This document shows positions 42,550 through 51,175 of a stretch of 64,000 nt of DNA, one piece after another. This DNA comes from Marinobacter salinexigens. Lineage in GTDB: Bacteria; Pseudomonadota; Gammaproteobacteria; Pseudomonadales; Oleiphilaceae. The notes under the pieces were generated by a model. It did not search any database, was not told the origin of the DNA, and worked only from the letters and a program-made list of their open reading frames with translations. The DNA is taken from positions 81,414 to 145,413 of the forward strand of contig NZ_VTUU01000009.1 of the NCBI RefSeq assembly GCF_008370345.1, given 5' to 3'. Both the position numbers and the translations under genes were made by a program. The number at the start of each line of letters is the position of its first letter. Positions within the stretch are counted from its first letter, which is position 1.

Positions 42550-43073
42550 TGATGAAAGGCCTTTCTACAAATCAGCGCGGTGCCGCTCTCATTTTATCTT
42601 TGCTCATGTTGCTGGTCCTTTCATTGCTTGCGATATCTAGTATGCAGGGCACAGTACTGCAAGAACGGATGGTTTCAGCTAGCAGAGAGGGAGCTACCTC
42701 TTTGGAGATTGCAGAGTCGGGAATTCGGGACGGGGAAATTGTCCTTGATGGGATAAACGTCCTGTCGGCATTTGACGGAACGGATGGCTTATATGGTCCA
42801 GATGATACGCCACCAGATCCAATGAACTATGATTGGGCTGGCAGTGAGGACGTACTGGACGGCACTGCTGTTGGTGGAGTAACCCCCCGTTTTTACATTC
42901 AGCATATGGGGGAAGCCAATCAGCCTGAACGACTGACTGATGTGGTGGTTGAAGGCTATACCCATGAAACCGGTTCGCTTAATGCCCAGGCCTTTAGAAT
43001 AGTATCCTGGAGCCCTGGAACATCCGGGGAAGCCAGGCGGGTTATAGAAACCTATTACGCCCGAGACCTGTAA
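42549..43073 (+). CDS. pilX: Minor pilin PilX
   Basis: A 174-residue protein with N terminus QRGAALILSLLMLLVLSLLA typical of PilX (cleavage after Gly11). Like the PilX/GspK type it lacks the Glu at position +5 that other pilins need to insert next to a neighbour. A G-rich stretch precedes adjacent start codons (GTG 42546, ATG 42549, ATG 42552). It comes just before pilY1, its functional partner. Confidence 0.87.
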   Translation: MMKGLSTNQRGAALILSLLMLLVLSLLAISSMQGTVLQERMVSASREGATSLEIAESGIRDGEIVLDGINVLSAFDGTDGLYGPDDTPPDPMNYDWAGSEDVLDGTAVGGVTPRFYIQHMGEANQPERLTDVVVEGYTHETGSLNAQAFRIVSWSPGTSGEARRVIETYYARDL

Positions 43074-43094
43074 ACGGTGACTGGAGGAGTATCC

Positions 43095-46000
43095 ATGAAG
43101 AATATAGTGAAACACCTGAAAGGTGCCGTTATTGGGTTGTGTCTGGTGGCTCCGGTTACCGGCTATGCTGCGCCGGGCGTGATCGCAGATGAACCGTTGT
43201 ACCTGGCTGGTGGTCGAGGCGTCCCAGGCAATCTGGTTCTTACGCCGTCAGTGGAGTATCCAACGCTGCAAAGTATAGCCAATATCGATAATGACTATGC
43301 CAGCAGTAAAGAGTTTACGGGCTATTTCGATTCTGGAAAATGCTATGTATACGATTACGACGCTACAGAGTCAGAGCGTCACTTTTACCCGACCTCGTTA
43401 ACCAATTCAAGAACCTGTGGTGGGGCTGGTGAGTGGAGTGGCAACTTCCTGAACTGGGCTACAACTCAAACCATTGACCCTTTCCGAAAAGTTTTGACAG
43501 GCGGGTATCGGGTCCGGGATACGGCAACCGAAACATGGTTGGAAAAAGCTAGACATCCTGGACAAAGCGGCTTCCAGCGAATACTCGAAGGCAGTACGGC
43601 CGTTGCAGGGGCAACACCGTTTACAGCAGACAAGATAACGATCCTGATCAGCGGTCAGGGTATTAGTATGAATTTTAGTCTGAATAACCTGCTGCCCTAC
43701 CAGAATGTACATAACTATAATCCCAGTACCTTTGACTATTGGGATGACTTTAGTTATCGGGCTGCTGTTCGTGTGAAGGTTTGCGACGCTTCCGTTGGAG
43801 TCGAGGACAACTGCGTTCAGTACTCCCAGGGGTGGAAGCCTGAGGGGGTTATCCAGAAGAACGCAGAGACTATTCGGTATAGTGTTTTTGGCTATCTCAA
43901 TCACTCCAGTAATGTCCGTGATGGTGGTGTTCTGAGGGCTCGCCAGAAATTTGTTGGGCCAACTATGACCACTCCAGAGAATGGGGTGGTGGCGAATCCC
44001 AATACCGAATGGGATCAGGCGACCGGGGTACTGATTCGCAATCCAGATCCTGTAGATGCCTCCAATACGCCAGGGGTGATTGCAGATAGCGGAGTTATCA
44101 ACTACCTCAACAAGTTTGGACAGTTAAATGATTTCAATCATAAGTCGCTAGATCCTGTCAGCGAACTTTACTATGCCGCAACAAGATACCTTAAAGGACT
44201 GCCTGAAGTTTCATCATACTCGGCGTTGACAGGGTATACGGACGATGAAATTGCCCGCTTTACGGACAACTTTCCAGTAATTGAAGACTGGGCTGATGAT
44301 GACCCAGTTCAGTATGAATGCCAGCCAATGGCTATATTGGGTATTGGCGACGTCAATACTCACGACGATAAGAACCTCCCCGGGAATGACACGTATCGTC
44401 AGGATGAGCCAACGATGCCATCCGAAGTGCAGAACGATGATACGGTCAATGTGATTAGCCGTACGAACCAGGTGGGTGTTATGGAAGGCATAACAAGCCT
44501 TGGTGAGACTAATAGTTTTACGGGGCGCGAGAATTCTGCCTACATCGCAGGCTTGGCGTACGATAACCATATTACTGATATAAGACCCGGTAAGCCTGGT
44601 AAACAGACCATCAGCACTTATTGGGTTGATGTTCTTGAAAATCAGAAATTGGAGCCTAAGAGCCGCAATCAGTATTACATGGCTGCGAAGTATGGTGGTT
44701 TTAAAGTGCCAGATAACTTTGATCCTGACACTCAGACGGATGCTCTAGAGGAAGAGCTTTGGTATACGAACAATGATGTAGTTACCGTAGGTAATGTCAG
44801 CTTCAAGAGACCGGATAATTTTTATATTGCCGGTGAAGCGAGTCTGATGATTGCCAGTCTGGAACAGGCATTCGCTGATTTTGCCACAGAGGCTGAGGGT
44901 ACGTCGTCAGGGGTTACCTTCAATACCGCAACGTTGGATACCGATACTCTGCTATTTGGCGCTAGTTTCGATTCGGCGACTTGGAGCGGGGAGCTTTACG
45001 CCCTGAATCTGGAGGAAGATCCGAATGGGGGAGCCCCGATTCTTGGGAATGCTGCGTGGAGCGCAAGTGAGGCGTTGGATGCCCGGGATATTCAAGCGAA
45101 CCCGCGAAATATTATTACATACAGCGGATCGTCCGGACTGGCGTTTACCTACTCGAATTGGGCATCTTTCACTCAAGACCTCAAAGATGATTTGGAGTAT
45201 GGCGATTCAACGCTCGCAGAAGCCAGAGTCAATTACTTGCGAGGCGATATTACTGATGGACGATTGCGGGAGCGTGCTAGTCGGCTAGGTGATATTGTTA
45301 ATTCGACACCTGTATACGTGGGCGAGCCCAGTTTGAGCTGGCCGAACGCGGAGCCATTCGGAACAGCCGACCTCCAGAATCCGGCAAACAACAACCTTTA
45401 CGCAGATTTCCGCGCCGAACAGGAGTTCAGAAGTCCGGTTATTTATGCGGGAGCCAATGACGGAATGCTTCATGCGTTCAACGTTTCGGACGGAAGTGAA
45501 CTGTTTGCTTATATCCCGGAATTTCTGGCTTCTTCAGCTGACCAGGAAGGGCTGCATTTCCTGACAGACCCCAATTATCTTCATCGTTATTACGCAGACC
45601 TCGCACCAAGAGTGTCTGACATTTTCACTGCTGGACCCAACGGTGCTTCTGAAGATTGGCGGACCATCCTGATCGGAGGAGGTAGAACGGGAGCGAAGGG
45701 CATCTTTGCTCTGGATATCACGAATCCTTCGTCGCTTAGTGAAGGTAACGCCGCGAATATGGTTATGTGGGAGTTCACGAGTGACGATGATGACCGTTTG
45801 GGCTACATCACAGAACCTCCGACTGTTGGTTTAGCCGATTGGGGAAATCAAAAGGGTTACCGGTGGACGGTGTTCCTGCCGAATGGTTATAACTCGACAA
45901 CTGTCGCTACAGGTCTGTTTATGCTCGATATTGAGGCTGGCTTGGATGGAAGCTGGGAAGAAAATGGAGACTATCGGTTTATTGAGTTTGACGGTGCCAA

Positions 46001-46823
46001 CGATGCCACAGGACTGTCTGCTATTCGGCAGCTGGATATCAGCGGAGATCGGATAATCGACAGGATTTATGCCGGAGATCTGAAAGGTAATGTTTGGGTA
46101 GCAGAATCAGGTAACAATGGTTCTTGGAGCGACGCATACAATGGGCCTCTTTTTACTGCAAGTCGAAGTGGGGTTTCTCAGCCCATCACTTCAGCGCCGA
46201 TGGTCGTGCGGAACCCTGTTGATGATGAAAATAATGCGGCTCCTGATCTGATGGTTTTGTTCGGTACCGGGCAGTATTTAACTCAGCCGGATACTGCTAA
46301 TACCGATGTTCAATCGTTCTATGGAATTCTGGATAGTGGCGTGAGTGGTTTGGATCGATCAGACCTCGTGGGGAGAACTCTGTCTGAGACAACGATTACC
46401 GTGGACGGAACAAGCTACAACGTTAGGAGCTCCACCGGCGATGATTTTGATACTCAGAATGGCTGGTATGTAGATTTCACTACAGAAAGCGGCGAGCGCA
46501 TTGTCCAGGCTCCGCAGGTTCGGGGGGAGTATGTTTTCGTAAACTCGACGGTTCCAACGAATAACCCCTGTGATGTCGGTGGTAGTGGTTGGATCATGGC
46601 TTTTGGGCTTGATGGCCAGACCCCGGATCGCGCTGTATGGCCAAAGCTTGGGGCCCCATATGTTGGATTTAAGACTCAGGGCGGCTTGCCGAATCCGACC
46701 AGCTTCTTGGGTGATTACGCCATTATTCCACGCTCCGATAACGAGCTACTCAGCGAGGAAATCGATGTGGGAGACCAGAACCCTTCTCTGGGTCGGATGA
46801 GCTGGCAAGAACTGTATGAGTAA
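43095..46823 (+). CDS. pilY1: Type IV pilus tip adhesin/biogenesis factor PilY1
   Basis: Secreted 1242-residue protein of the pilus tip complex, needed for pilus extension and adhesion. The signal peptide is 1-24 (cleavage after GYA). The N-terminal half is variable. The C-terminal beta-propeller covers about 720-1160 (GDIVNSTPVYVG; YAGANDGMLHAFNVSDGSELFAYIP is its opening, key part GANDGMLHAF). A calcium-loop-like segment DISGDRIID is at 981-989, just before RIYAGDLKGNVW. RGD occurs at 716-718 in YLRGDITDG. GGAGGAG six bases upstream decides the start against a GTG six codons earlier. No pilY2-like gene follows. Confidence 0.93.
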   Translation: MKNIVKHLKGAVIGLCLVAPVTGYAAPGVIADEPLYLAGGRGVPGNLVLTPSVEYPTLQSIANIDNDYASSKEFTGYFDSGKCYVYDYDATESERHFYPTSLTNSRTCGGAGEWSGNFLNWATTQTIDPFRKVLTGGYRVRDTATETWLEKARHPGQSGFQRILEGSTAVAGATPFTADKITILISGQGISMNFSLNNLLPYQNVHNYNPSTFDYWDDFSYRAAVRVKVCDASVGVEDNCVQYSQGWKPEGVIQKNAETIRYSVFGYLNHSSNVRDGGVLRARQKFVGPTMTTPENGVVANPNTEWDQATGVLIRNPDPVDASNTPGVIADSGVINYLNKFGQLNDFNHKSLDPVSELYYAATRYLKGLPEVSSYSALTGYTDDEIARFTDNFPVIEDWADDDPVQYECQPMAILGIGDVNTHDDKNLPGNDTYRQDEPTMPSEVQNDDTVNVISRTNQVGVMEGITSLGETNSFTGRENSAYIAGLAYDNHITDIRPGKPGKQTISTYWVDVLENQKLEPKSRNQYYMAAKYGGFKVPDNFDPDTQTDALEEELWYTNNDVVTVGNVSFKRPDNFYIAGEASLMIASLEQAFADFATEAEGTSSGVTFNTATLDTDTLLFGASFDSATWSGELYALNLEEDPNGGAPILGNAAWSASEALDARDIQANPRNIITYSGSSGLAFTYSNWASFTQDLKDDLEYGDSTLAEARVNYLRGDITDGRLRERASRLGDIVNSTPVYVGEPSLSWPNAEPFGTADLQNPANNNLYADFRAEQEFRSPVIYAGANDGMLHAFNVSDGSELFAYIPEFLASSADQEGLHFLTDPNYLHRYYADLAPRVSDIFTAGPNGASEDWRTILIGGGRTGAKGIFALDITNPSSLSEGNAANMVMWEFTSDDDDRLGYITEPPTVGLADWGNQKGYRWTVFLPNGYNSTTVATGLFMLDIEAGLDGSWEENGDYRFIEFDGANDATGLSAIRQLDISGDRIIDRIYAGDLKGNVWVAESGNNGSWSDAYNGPLFTASRSGVSQPITSAPMVVRNPVDDENNAAPDLMVLFGTGQYLTQPDTANTDVQSFYGILDSGVSGLDRSDLVGRTLSETTITVDGTSYNVRSSTGDDFDTQNGWYVDFTTESGERIVQAPQVRGEYVFVNSTVPTNNPCDVGGSGWIMAFGLDGQTPDRAVWPKLGAPYVGFKTQGGLPNPTSFLGDYAIIPRSDNELLSEEIDVGDQNPSLGRMSWQELYE

Positions 46824-46876
46824 AAGGTGTTTCCTTGAGTGAAACGGAATAATTAGGTTTTCAGGACTGATGCATT

Positions 46877-47278
46877 ATGAAGGGTATGAATCGTCAATCT
46901 GGAATCACACTCATCGAGTTGATGATTGTGGTTGCAATTATCGGCATTATTGCCGCAATTGCATTGCCCAGCTACAGCCGGTATGTCGAGAATGCCAGAG
47001 CAGCTGATGCGAAATCCGCGTTGATGTCGCTCGCGAATGCGATGGAACGTTACCACACGCAGAATAACACCTATGTTGGGGCGGCTGTTGGTAACGGTGC
47101 GGGTGATATATTTCCGGCAGAAGCCCCCCTCGATGGTAGCGTTAAGTTTTACGACCTGGTGATTGTTGCTGCCAATACAACAGCGACCGCCTATCGACTG
47201 GAGGCTCAGGCCAAGAATGGGCAGGGTGGTGGCAATATTGTGCTTCTTTCGACCGGCGAGCGACAGAACTGGGATTAA
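46877..47278 (+). CDS. pilE: Minor pilin PilE
   Basis: A 133-residue type IV prepilin: leader ending Gly9, mature start Ile10 (uncommon; usually Phe), Glu14 at +5 (GITLIELMIVVAIIGIIAAI), then a short globular domain. Position after pilY1 identifies it as PilE of the minor-pilin cluster rather than the major subunit PilA. AGGA lies 11 bases before the ATG; ATG 46886 is less likely. It is the last gene of the operon and faces fimT. Confidence 0.87.
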   Translation: MKGMNRQSGITLIELMIVVAIIGIIAAIALPSYSRYVENARAADAKSALMSLANAMERYHTQNNTYVGAAVGNGAGDIFPAEAPLDGSVKFYDLVIVAANTTATAYRLEAQAKNGQGGGNIVLLSTGERQNWD

Positions 47279-47289
47279 ACAGAGTCTCC

Positions 47290-47327
47290 ACACAGAAATG
47301 AAACGTCGTCAGTGTTGGTTTCTGTGT
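47290..47327 (+). terminator. Weak terminator-like hairpin after pilE
   Basis: ACACAGAAA and TTTCTGTGT, 9-base perfect arms with a 20-base loop, 12 bases after the pilE stop. The following bases are not a T run, so termination here is uncertain. Confidence 0.35.
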
Positions 47328-47341
47328 AGAGTTCTTTGGTT

Positions 47342-47908
47342 TCAGGCTGAGCAGGAAATGGGCTGACCATCACTTCCTTCTACCACGCCGTCTCCATCCC
47401 TATCTTTGGATATGGATGGGCGGCCACCCATATTGATCCTGATTTGAGATGCGAGGCTGCTGTCGTTGTCTTCAGGACACCAGATAATGTTGCCTATTGC
47501 AAACCGTGCGATGCCAGTGGGTTGAAACTGGAAGTAGGGGCGGTTTGCAGAGCGGACGATTAAGTGCCCAGACTGGGGGGCGGCTAGTGTCCTTAAAAGC
47601 TGAGAGTCTGCAGTAAGTTCTTTAGCTCTTCCGGGGTCACGAAAAACGCTAATCGGACGGTTCCAGTCAGATATGCACTTGTTGTCTGAGCCCAATGGAC
47701 ACAACGTGATGACGCTGTGCTCCTGGATTGCAGTCGTTCGTGCAAGATTTATCAGCGATACGAGGTCATTCACTGCTGAGCGGCGGTTACTGGCGTCCCA
47801 AACTTGATTTAGGCTTGGTATGGCTCCTCCCAGGCAGACGGCACAAATGGCCAAGACAATCACGAGTTCGATCAGGGTAAAGCCCTTCTGCTTGTAGCTG
47901 TAGTCCAT
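47342..47908 (-). CDS. fimT: Pseudopilin FimT (GspH domain)
   Basis: A 188-residue prepilin: leader ending Gly9, Phe10, Glu14 (GFTLIELVIVLAI), followed by a GspH/FimT domain (SAVNDLVSLINLARTTAI; FQPTGIARF). Four later cysteines could form disulphides. AAGGAAAGAG precedes the start. It lies directly downstream of pilR on the same strand, as fimT does in Pseudomonas, and is the second FimT/FimU-type gene of this locus. FimT has been linked to DNA binding in natural transformation in some relatives. Confidence 0.85.
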   Translation of the reverse strand: MDYSYKQKGFTLIELVIVLAICAVCLGGAIPSLNQVWDASNRRSAVNDLVSLINLARTTAIQEHSVITLCPLGSDNKCISDWNRPISVFRDPGRAKELTADSQLLRTLAAPQSGHLIVRSANRPYFQFQPTGIARFAIGNIIWCPEDNDSSLASQIRINMGGRPSISKDRDGDGVVEGSDGQPISCSA

Positions 47909-48002
47909 GTTCTCTTTCCTTGAGTAAATGAGAAGCGTCCTGCTTCAAATTGGGCGTAGAACGCCCGAAACGTATTGTAAATCCTGTTTGACGATTTTTA
48001 AC

Positions 48003-49385
48003 CTACTCCATCCCCAACTTCTTCAACCGATACCGCAATGCCCGAAAACTGATCCCAAGCCTCTTGGCCGCCGCCGTCTTGTTCCATCGGGTAGCTTCCA
48101 GCGCCTGCTCGATGGCCTTACGCTCAATGCTTTCCAGATAGCCTTCAAGATCAATTTCACCCTCCGGTACCATGGAGGCATCAACATCAGGCTTGGCTTC
48201 CGTCAGGGAGGTGGGAGCAGGCGAACGGCTATTGCCATTGCCAAGGTGCAGGTCTTCCTCACCGATCTCGTCATCGTCACACAGCGTAAAGGCACGCTCC
48301 AGGATGTTCTCAAGCTCCCTGACATTTCCCGGGAAGTTGTACGCTTTGAGGCATTCAATAGCGTGCGGCGTGAGCGCTGCAGCGTCACATTCGTACTCTT
48401 TGGCAATTCGCCCGAGTATGTGTGCCGCAAGCATTGCAATATCTTCTGATCGGTCCCGAAGTGGCGGAACTGCCAGTTCAATCACATTGATACGATAGAA
48501 CAGATCCTGACGGAAGCTGCCGTCTTGTACCAAATCGGCCAGATTCTTATGAGTAGCACTCAACACCCGAATATCCACCGGCACTTCCTGGCTGTCCCCC
48601 ACTGGGCGTACGGCTTTTTCCTGAATAGCCCGTAGCAGTTTCACCTGCATGGCCAACGGCAGATCGGCTACTTCATCCAGGAACAGAGTGCCGCCGTTGG
48701 CGGACCTGAAAAGTCCTTCTTTGTTTTCAACTGCCCCGGTGAAACTCCCTTTTTTATGACCGAAGAACTCGCTTTCCATCAACTCTGAAGGGATTGCTCC
48801 GCAGTTCACGGCAATAAAGGGCCCGTCGCAGCGCGGTCCCTGCATGTGAATGGTCCGGGCAACCAGTTCTTTACCACTACCGGATTCGCCGCTGATAAAC
48901 ACGGGAGCCTGGCTTCGGGCGAGCTTTCGCGCCTGGTTTCGCAGCTTTTTGATCTGCGGTGAGTTGCCCAATAGAAGGCCAGGTTCATCGTGCCCCTGTT
49001 CCTGCTCCGAAGCTGGTTCCGATAGCTTCAGGGCGCTGCTGACCAGTTCCCGCAAGCGGGACAGCTCAACCGGCTTGGATACGAAATCAAAGGCTCCTGC
49101 CTTGAGGGATTCGATCGCGGTGTCCATGTTGCCGTAGGCAGTGATGACCGCCACCGGTGTCGTCGGAGAGTGTTTCTGAATCCACTGAACCAGCTCAATG
49201 CCGTTGCCATCGGGCAGGTTCATGTCCGTCAGACACAGGTGAAATGTGTTCTCTGAAAGAAGTGTCTTGGCCGAACCCACGTCAGGAGCTGTACGGGTCG
49301 AAATGCCCATTCGGCTCAGGGTGATTTCCAGCAGATCCCGGATATCGGGTTCATCGTCAACAATAAGGGCAGTGTGAGCTGTCAT
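48003..49385 (-). CDS. pilR: Two-component response regulator PilR (sigma54 activator)
   Basis: NtrC-family activator of pilin transcription from sigma54 promoters. The 460-residue protein has a receiver domain with phospho-acceptor Asp54 (TDMNLPDG), AAA+ domain (Walker A GESGSGKE, GSFTGA in place of the common GAFTGA sigma54 loop, Walker B GGTLFLDEVAD) and a C-terminal Fis-type helix-turn-helix (NKTAAAKRLGISFRALRYRL). It is downstream of pilS, 55 bases apart. Its main target, pilA, is not in this window. Confidence 0.95.
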   Translation of the reverse strand: MTAHTALIVDDEPDIRDLLEITLSRMGISTRTAPDVGSAKTLLSENTFHLCLTDMNLPDGNGIELVQWIQKHSPTTPVAVITAYGNMDTAIESLKAGAFDFVSKPVELSRLRELVSSALKLSEPASEQEQGHDEPGLLLGNSPQIKKLRNQARKLARSQAPVFISGESGSGKELVARTIHMQGPRCDGPFIAVNCGAIPSELMESEFFGHKKGSFTGAVENKEGLFRSANGGTLFLDEVADLPLAMQVKLLRAIQEKAVRPVGDSQEVPVDIRVLSATHKNLADLVQDGSFRQDLFYRINVIELAVPPLRDRSEDIAMLAAHILGRIAKEYECDAAALTPHAIECLKAYNFPGNVRELENILERAFTLCDDDEIGEEDLHLGNGNSRSPAPTSLTEAKPDVDASMVPEGEIDLEGYLESIERKAIEQALEATRWNKTAAAKRLGISFRALRYRLKKLGME

Positions 49386-49440
49386 TCTGTTCTTGTCGGT
49401 TCCATGTCGTTAAAAAGACGCCCGAAATTTCGGTACTGCG

Positions 49441-51084
49441 TCAGATCATCCTGCCCGGGTGGGCAAATGTAATGCGAAAGCAGCAACCAGGTTGGTCATC
49501 TTCCACCAGAGACAGGTGGGCCTGATTAGCCTCGCACAGTTCCCGCGCCAGATAAAGACCAAGGCCTGTGCCGCTTTTGTCGGTTGTGAAGAAGGGCTCG
49601 AAGATTGAGGAGCGATCTTCCGCTTTGATACCCGGACCAAAATCCCGGACATCCACATACGCCCTCTCTCCGTCAGCGGTTACATCAGCATGAAGACTGA
49701 TTCGTGGCTCGCCAATCCGTTGCTGGCTATAGCGCAGGCCATTATCGCAGAGATTAACCATCACCTGTTCGATCTGGCTTTTATCAAATCGTGCGGGCGG
49801 CAGGTCTGGATGGATCTCCAGGCTGATATGAGTCGTCTTGTTGTCCCGGGTTTGCAAAAAATCCTCACGAAACTCCCTTAGCCAGGGGCCGATTTCCAGC
49901 AAATCCGGATTGGCAGCGCGTCGCCGGGAGAGGTCCAGAACATTCTCGATGATGCCGTTTACCCGCCTGGAATGCCGGCGGATGATATCGAGCATCTGAT
50001 GATCACCCTGATCGAGGTGAGTGGACTCTTCCATGAGCTGCGCTGCGTGGCTGATGGCTCCCAGAGGGTTGCGAATCTCATGAGCGATACCGGCGGTCAA
50101 TCGTCCCAGGGAAGCCAGCTTCATCTGCTGAGCCTGTTGTGTAACCTTGCTCATATCTTCGATGAAGACCAGTATCTGATCGCCTCTGTCTTCATCTAGC
50201 TGAGTGAAGTTAACCTGCAGGAAGTGCGCTGTTGGCGACGGTTGGAATGGTTCAATGCGTTTTCTGGGGTCGTTTAGCCAGTCTTCCAGGCCAAGTTTAA
50301 GGGCTTGTGGCAAAGACATCAGGTGTTCCGGATGGGTATGCCCGTTGTCAGTGGCGCCAGAAAGCAGCTCTTCGGCTGCGGCATTGGCCAGACGGATAGA
50401 GCCATATCGATCCAGTACCAGGATGCCGGTTCGCATACGCTGGATAATCTGCTGGTTGATCTTTTCCAGTTCCGCAATACTCTTGGCCCGGCTTGAGGCG
50501 AGAGCTTCGCTGCGCATCATTCGAATGGAAATGTTCTGCAGTATGAACGCCGCCGCAAAATAGAGAATCCCGAGTGAGCCAGCTCGCACAATGTCGTCAG
50601 CGGGTTCGTTCAGGGCGAGAACAGCCCAGCCGGAAATGCCGAGTGAGCATATGGCTGCCAGTGCGGCATAGAATGTACCCATCCTGCTGGGCGTGAGGAT
50701 GTTGCCCGCAGCAACCGAAACAATGACCAGATTGGCCAGACCGTTTGTTATCCCTGTGCTGGTAAACAGCAGTCCGTGCATCACCAGAATGTCCAGCAGG
50801 ATGGAGATCGTGATATGCCGGTGGCTCGGCCGAAAGCCGGCCAGAATCGCAAGAGCGATGAAAGCATTGAGGGATAGATACCCTGCAACACCCGCCTGGT
50901 AGTACTCCAGTAACCGGAAACGGTTGTAGAAATTCTCCGGATCGACGAACAGCAGACCAAGGAGTACAAGGCTGACAACCAGGCGGTAATGATTGTAGAT
51001 ACGGAAGAGCTTGATCTGTTGTCGGCGAGTTGGTGCGATCGGGCGGGGGCTGACGGCTGTTTCCGGTATTGTATCCACTGCCAT
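49441..51084 (-). CDS. pilS: Sensor histidine kinase PilS
   Basis: Membrane kinase partner of PilR that in Pseudomonas senses major pilin in the inner membrane. The 547-residue protein has about six membrane helices in residues 30-185, a PAS-like domain (about 210-320), then HisKA with the phospho-His in AGIAHEIRNPLGAISHAAQ near 335. The HATPase domain (NLCDNGLRYSQ; DFGPGI; GTGLGLYLAREL) follows. It is divergent from nadE with 91 bases between the starts. Confidence 0.95.
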   Translation of the reverse strand: MAVDTIPETAVSPRPIAPTRRQQIKLFRIYNHYRLVVSLVLLGLLFVDPENFYNRFRLLEYYQAGVAGYLSLNAFIALAILAGFRPSHRHITISILLDILVMHGLLFTSTGITNGLANLVIVSVAAGNILTPSRMGTFYAALAAICSLGISGWAVLALNEPADDIVRAGSLGILYFAAAFILQNISIRMMRSEALASSRAKSIAELEKINQQIIQRMRTGILVLDRYGSIRLANAAAEELLSGATDNGHTHPEHLMSLPQALKLGLEDWLNDPRKRIEPFQPSPTAHFLQVNFTQLDEDRGDQILVFIEDMSKVTQQAQQMKLASLGRLTAGIAHEIRNPLGAISHAAQLMEESTHLDQGDHQMLDIIRRHSRRVNGIIENVLDLSRRRAANPDLLEIGPWLREFREDFLQTRDNKTTHISLEIHPDLPPARFDKSQIEQVMVNLCDNGLRYSQQRIGEPRISLHADVTADGERAYVDVRDFGPGIKAEDRSSIFEPFFTTDKSGTGLGLYLARELCEANQAHLSLVEDDQPGCCFRITFAHPGRMI

Positions 51085-51133
51085 GGTTCGGGAATCCGCT
51101 GTTGGTCGGAGGAAATCCTTATCTTTGCGGGGT

Positions 51134-51139
51134 TATAAT
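51134..51139 (+). promoter_or_regulatory. Consensus -10 element for nadE
   Basis: Perfect TATAAT 36 bases before the nadE start. No hexamer at 16-18 bases upstream resembles a -35, so it may depend on an activator or be an extended type. Confidence 0.45.
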
Positions 51140-51175
51140 AGCCTTTTCATGGCAATAAGTTACAGGAGCCGTTTT

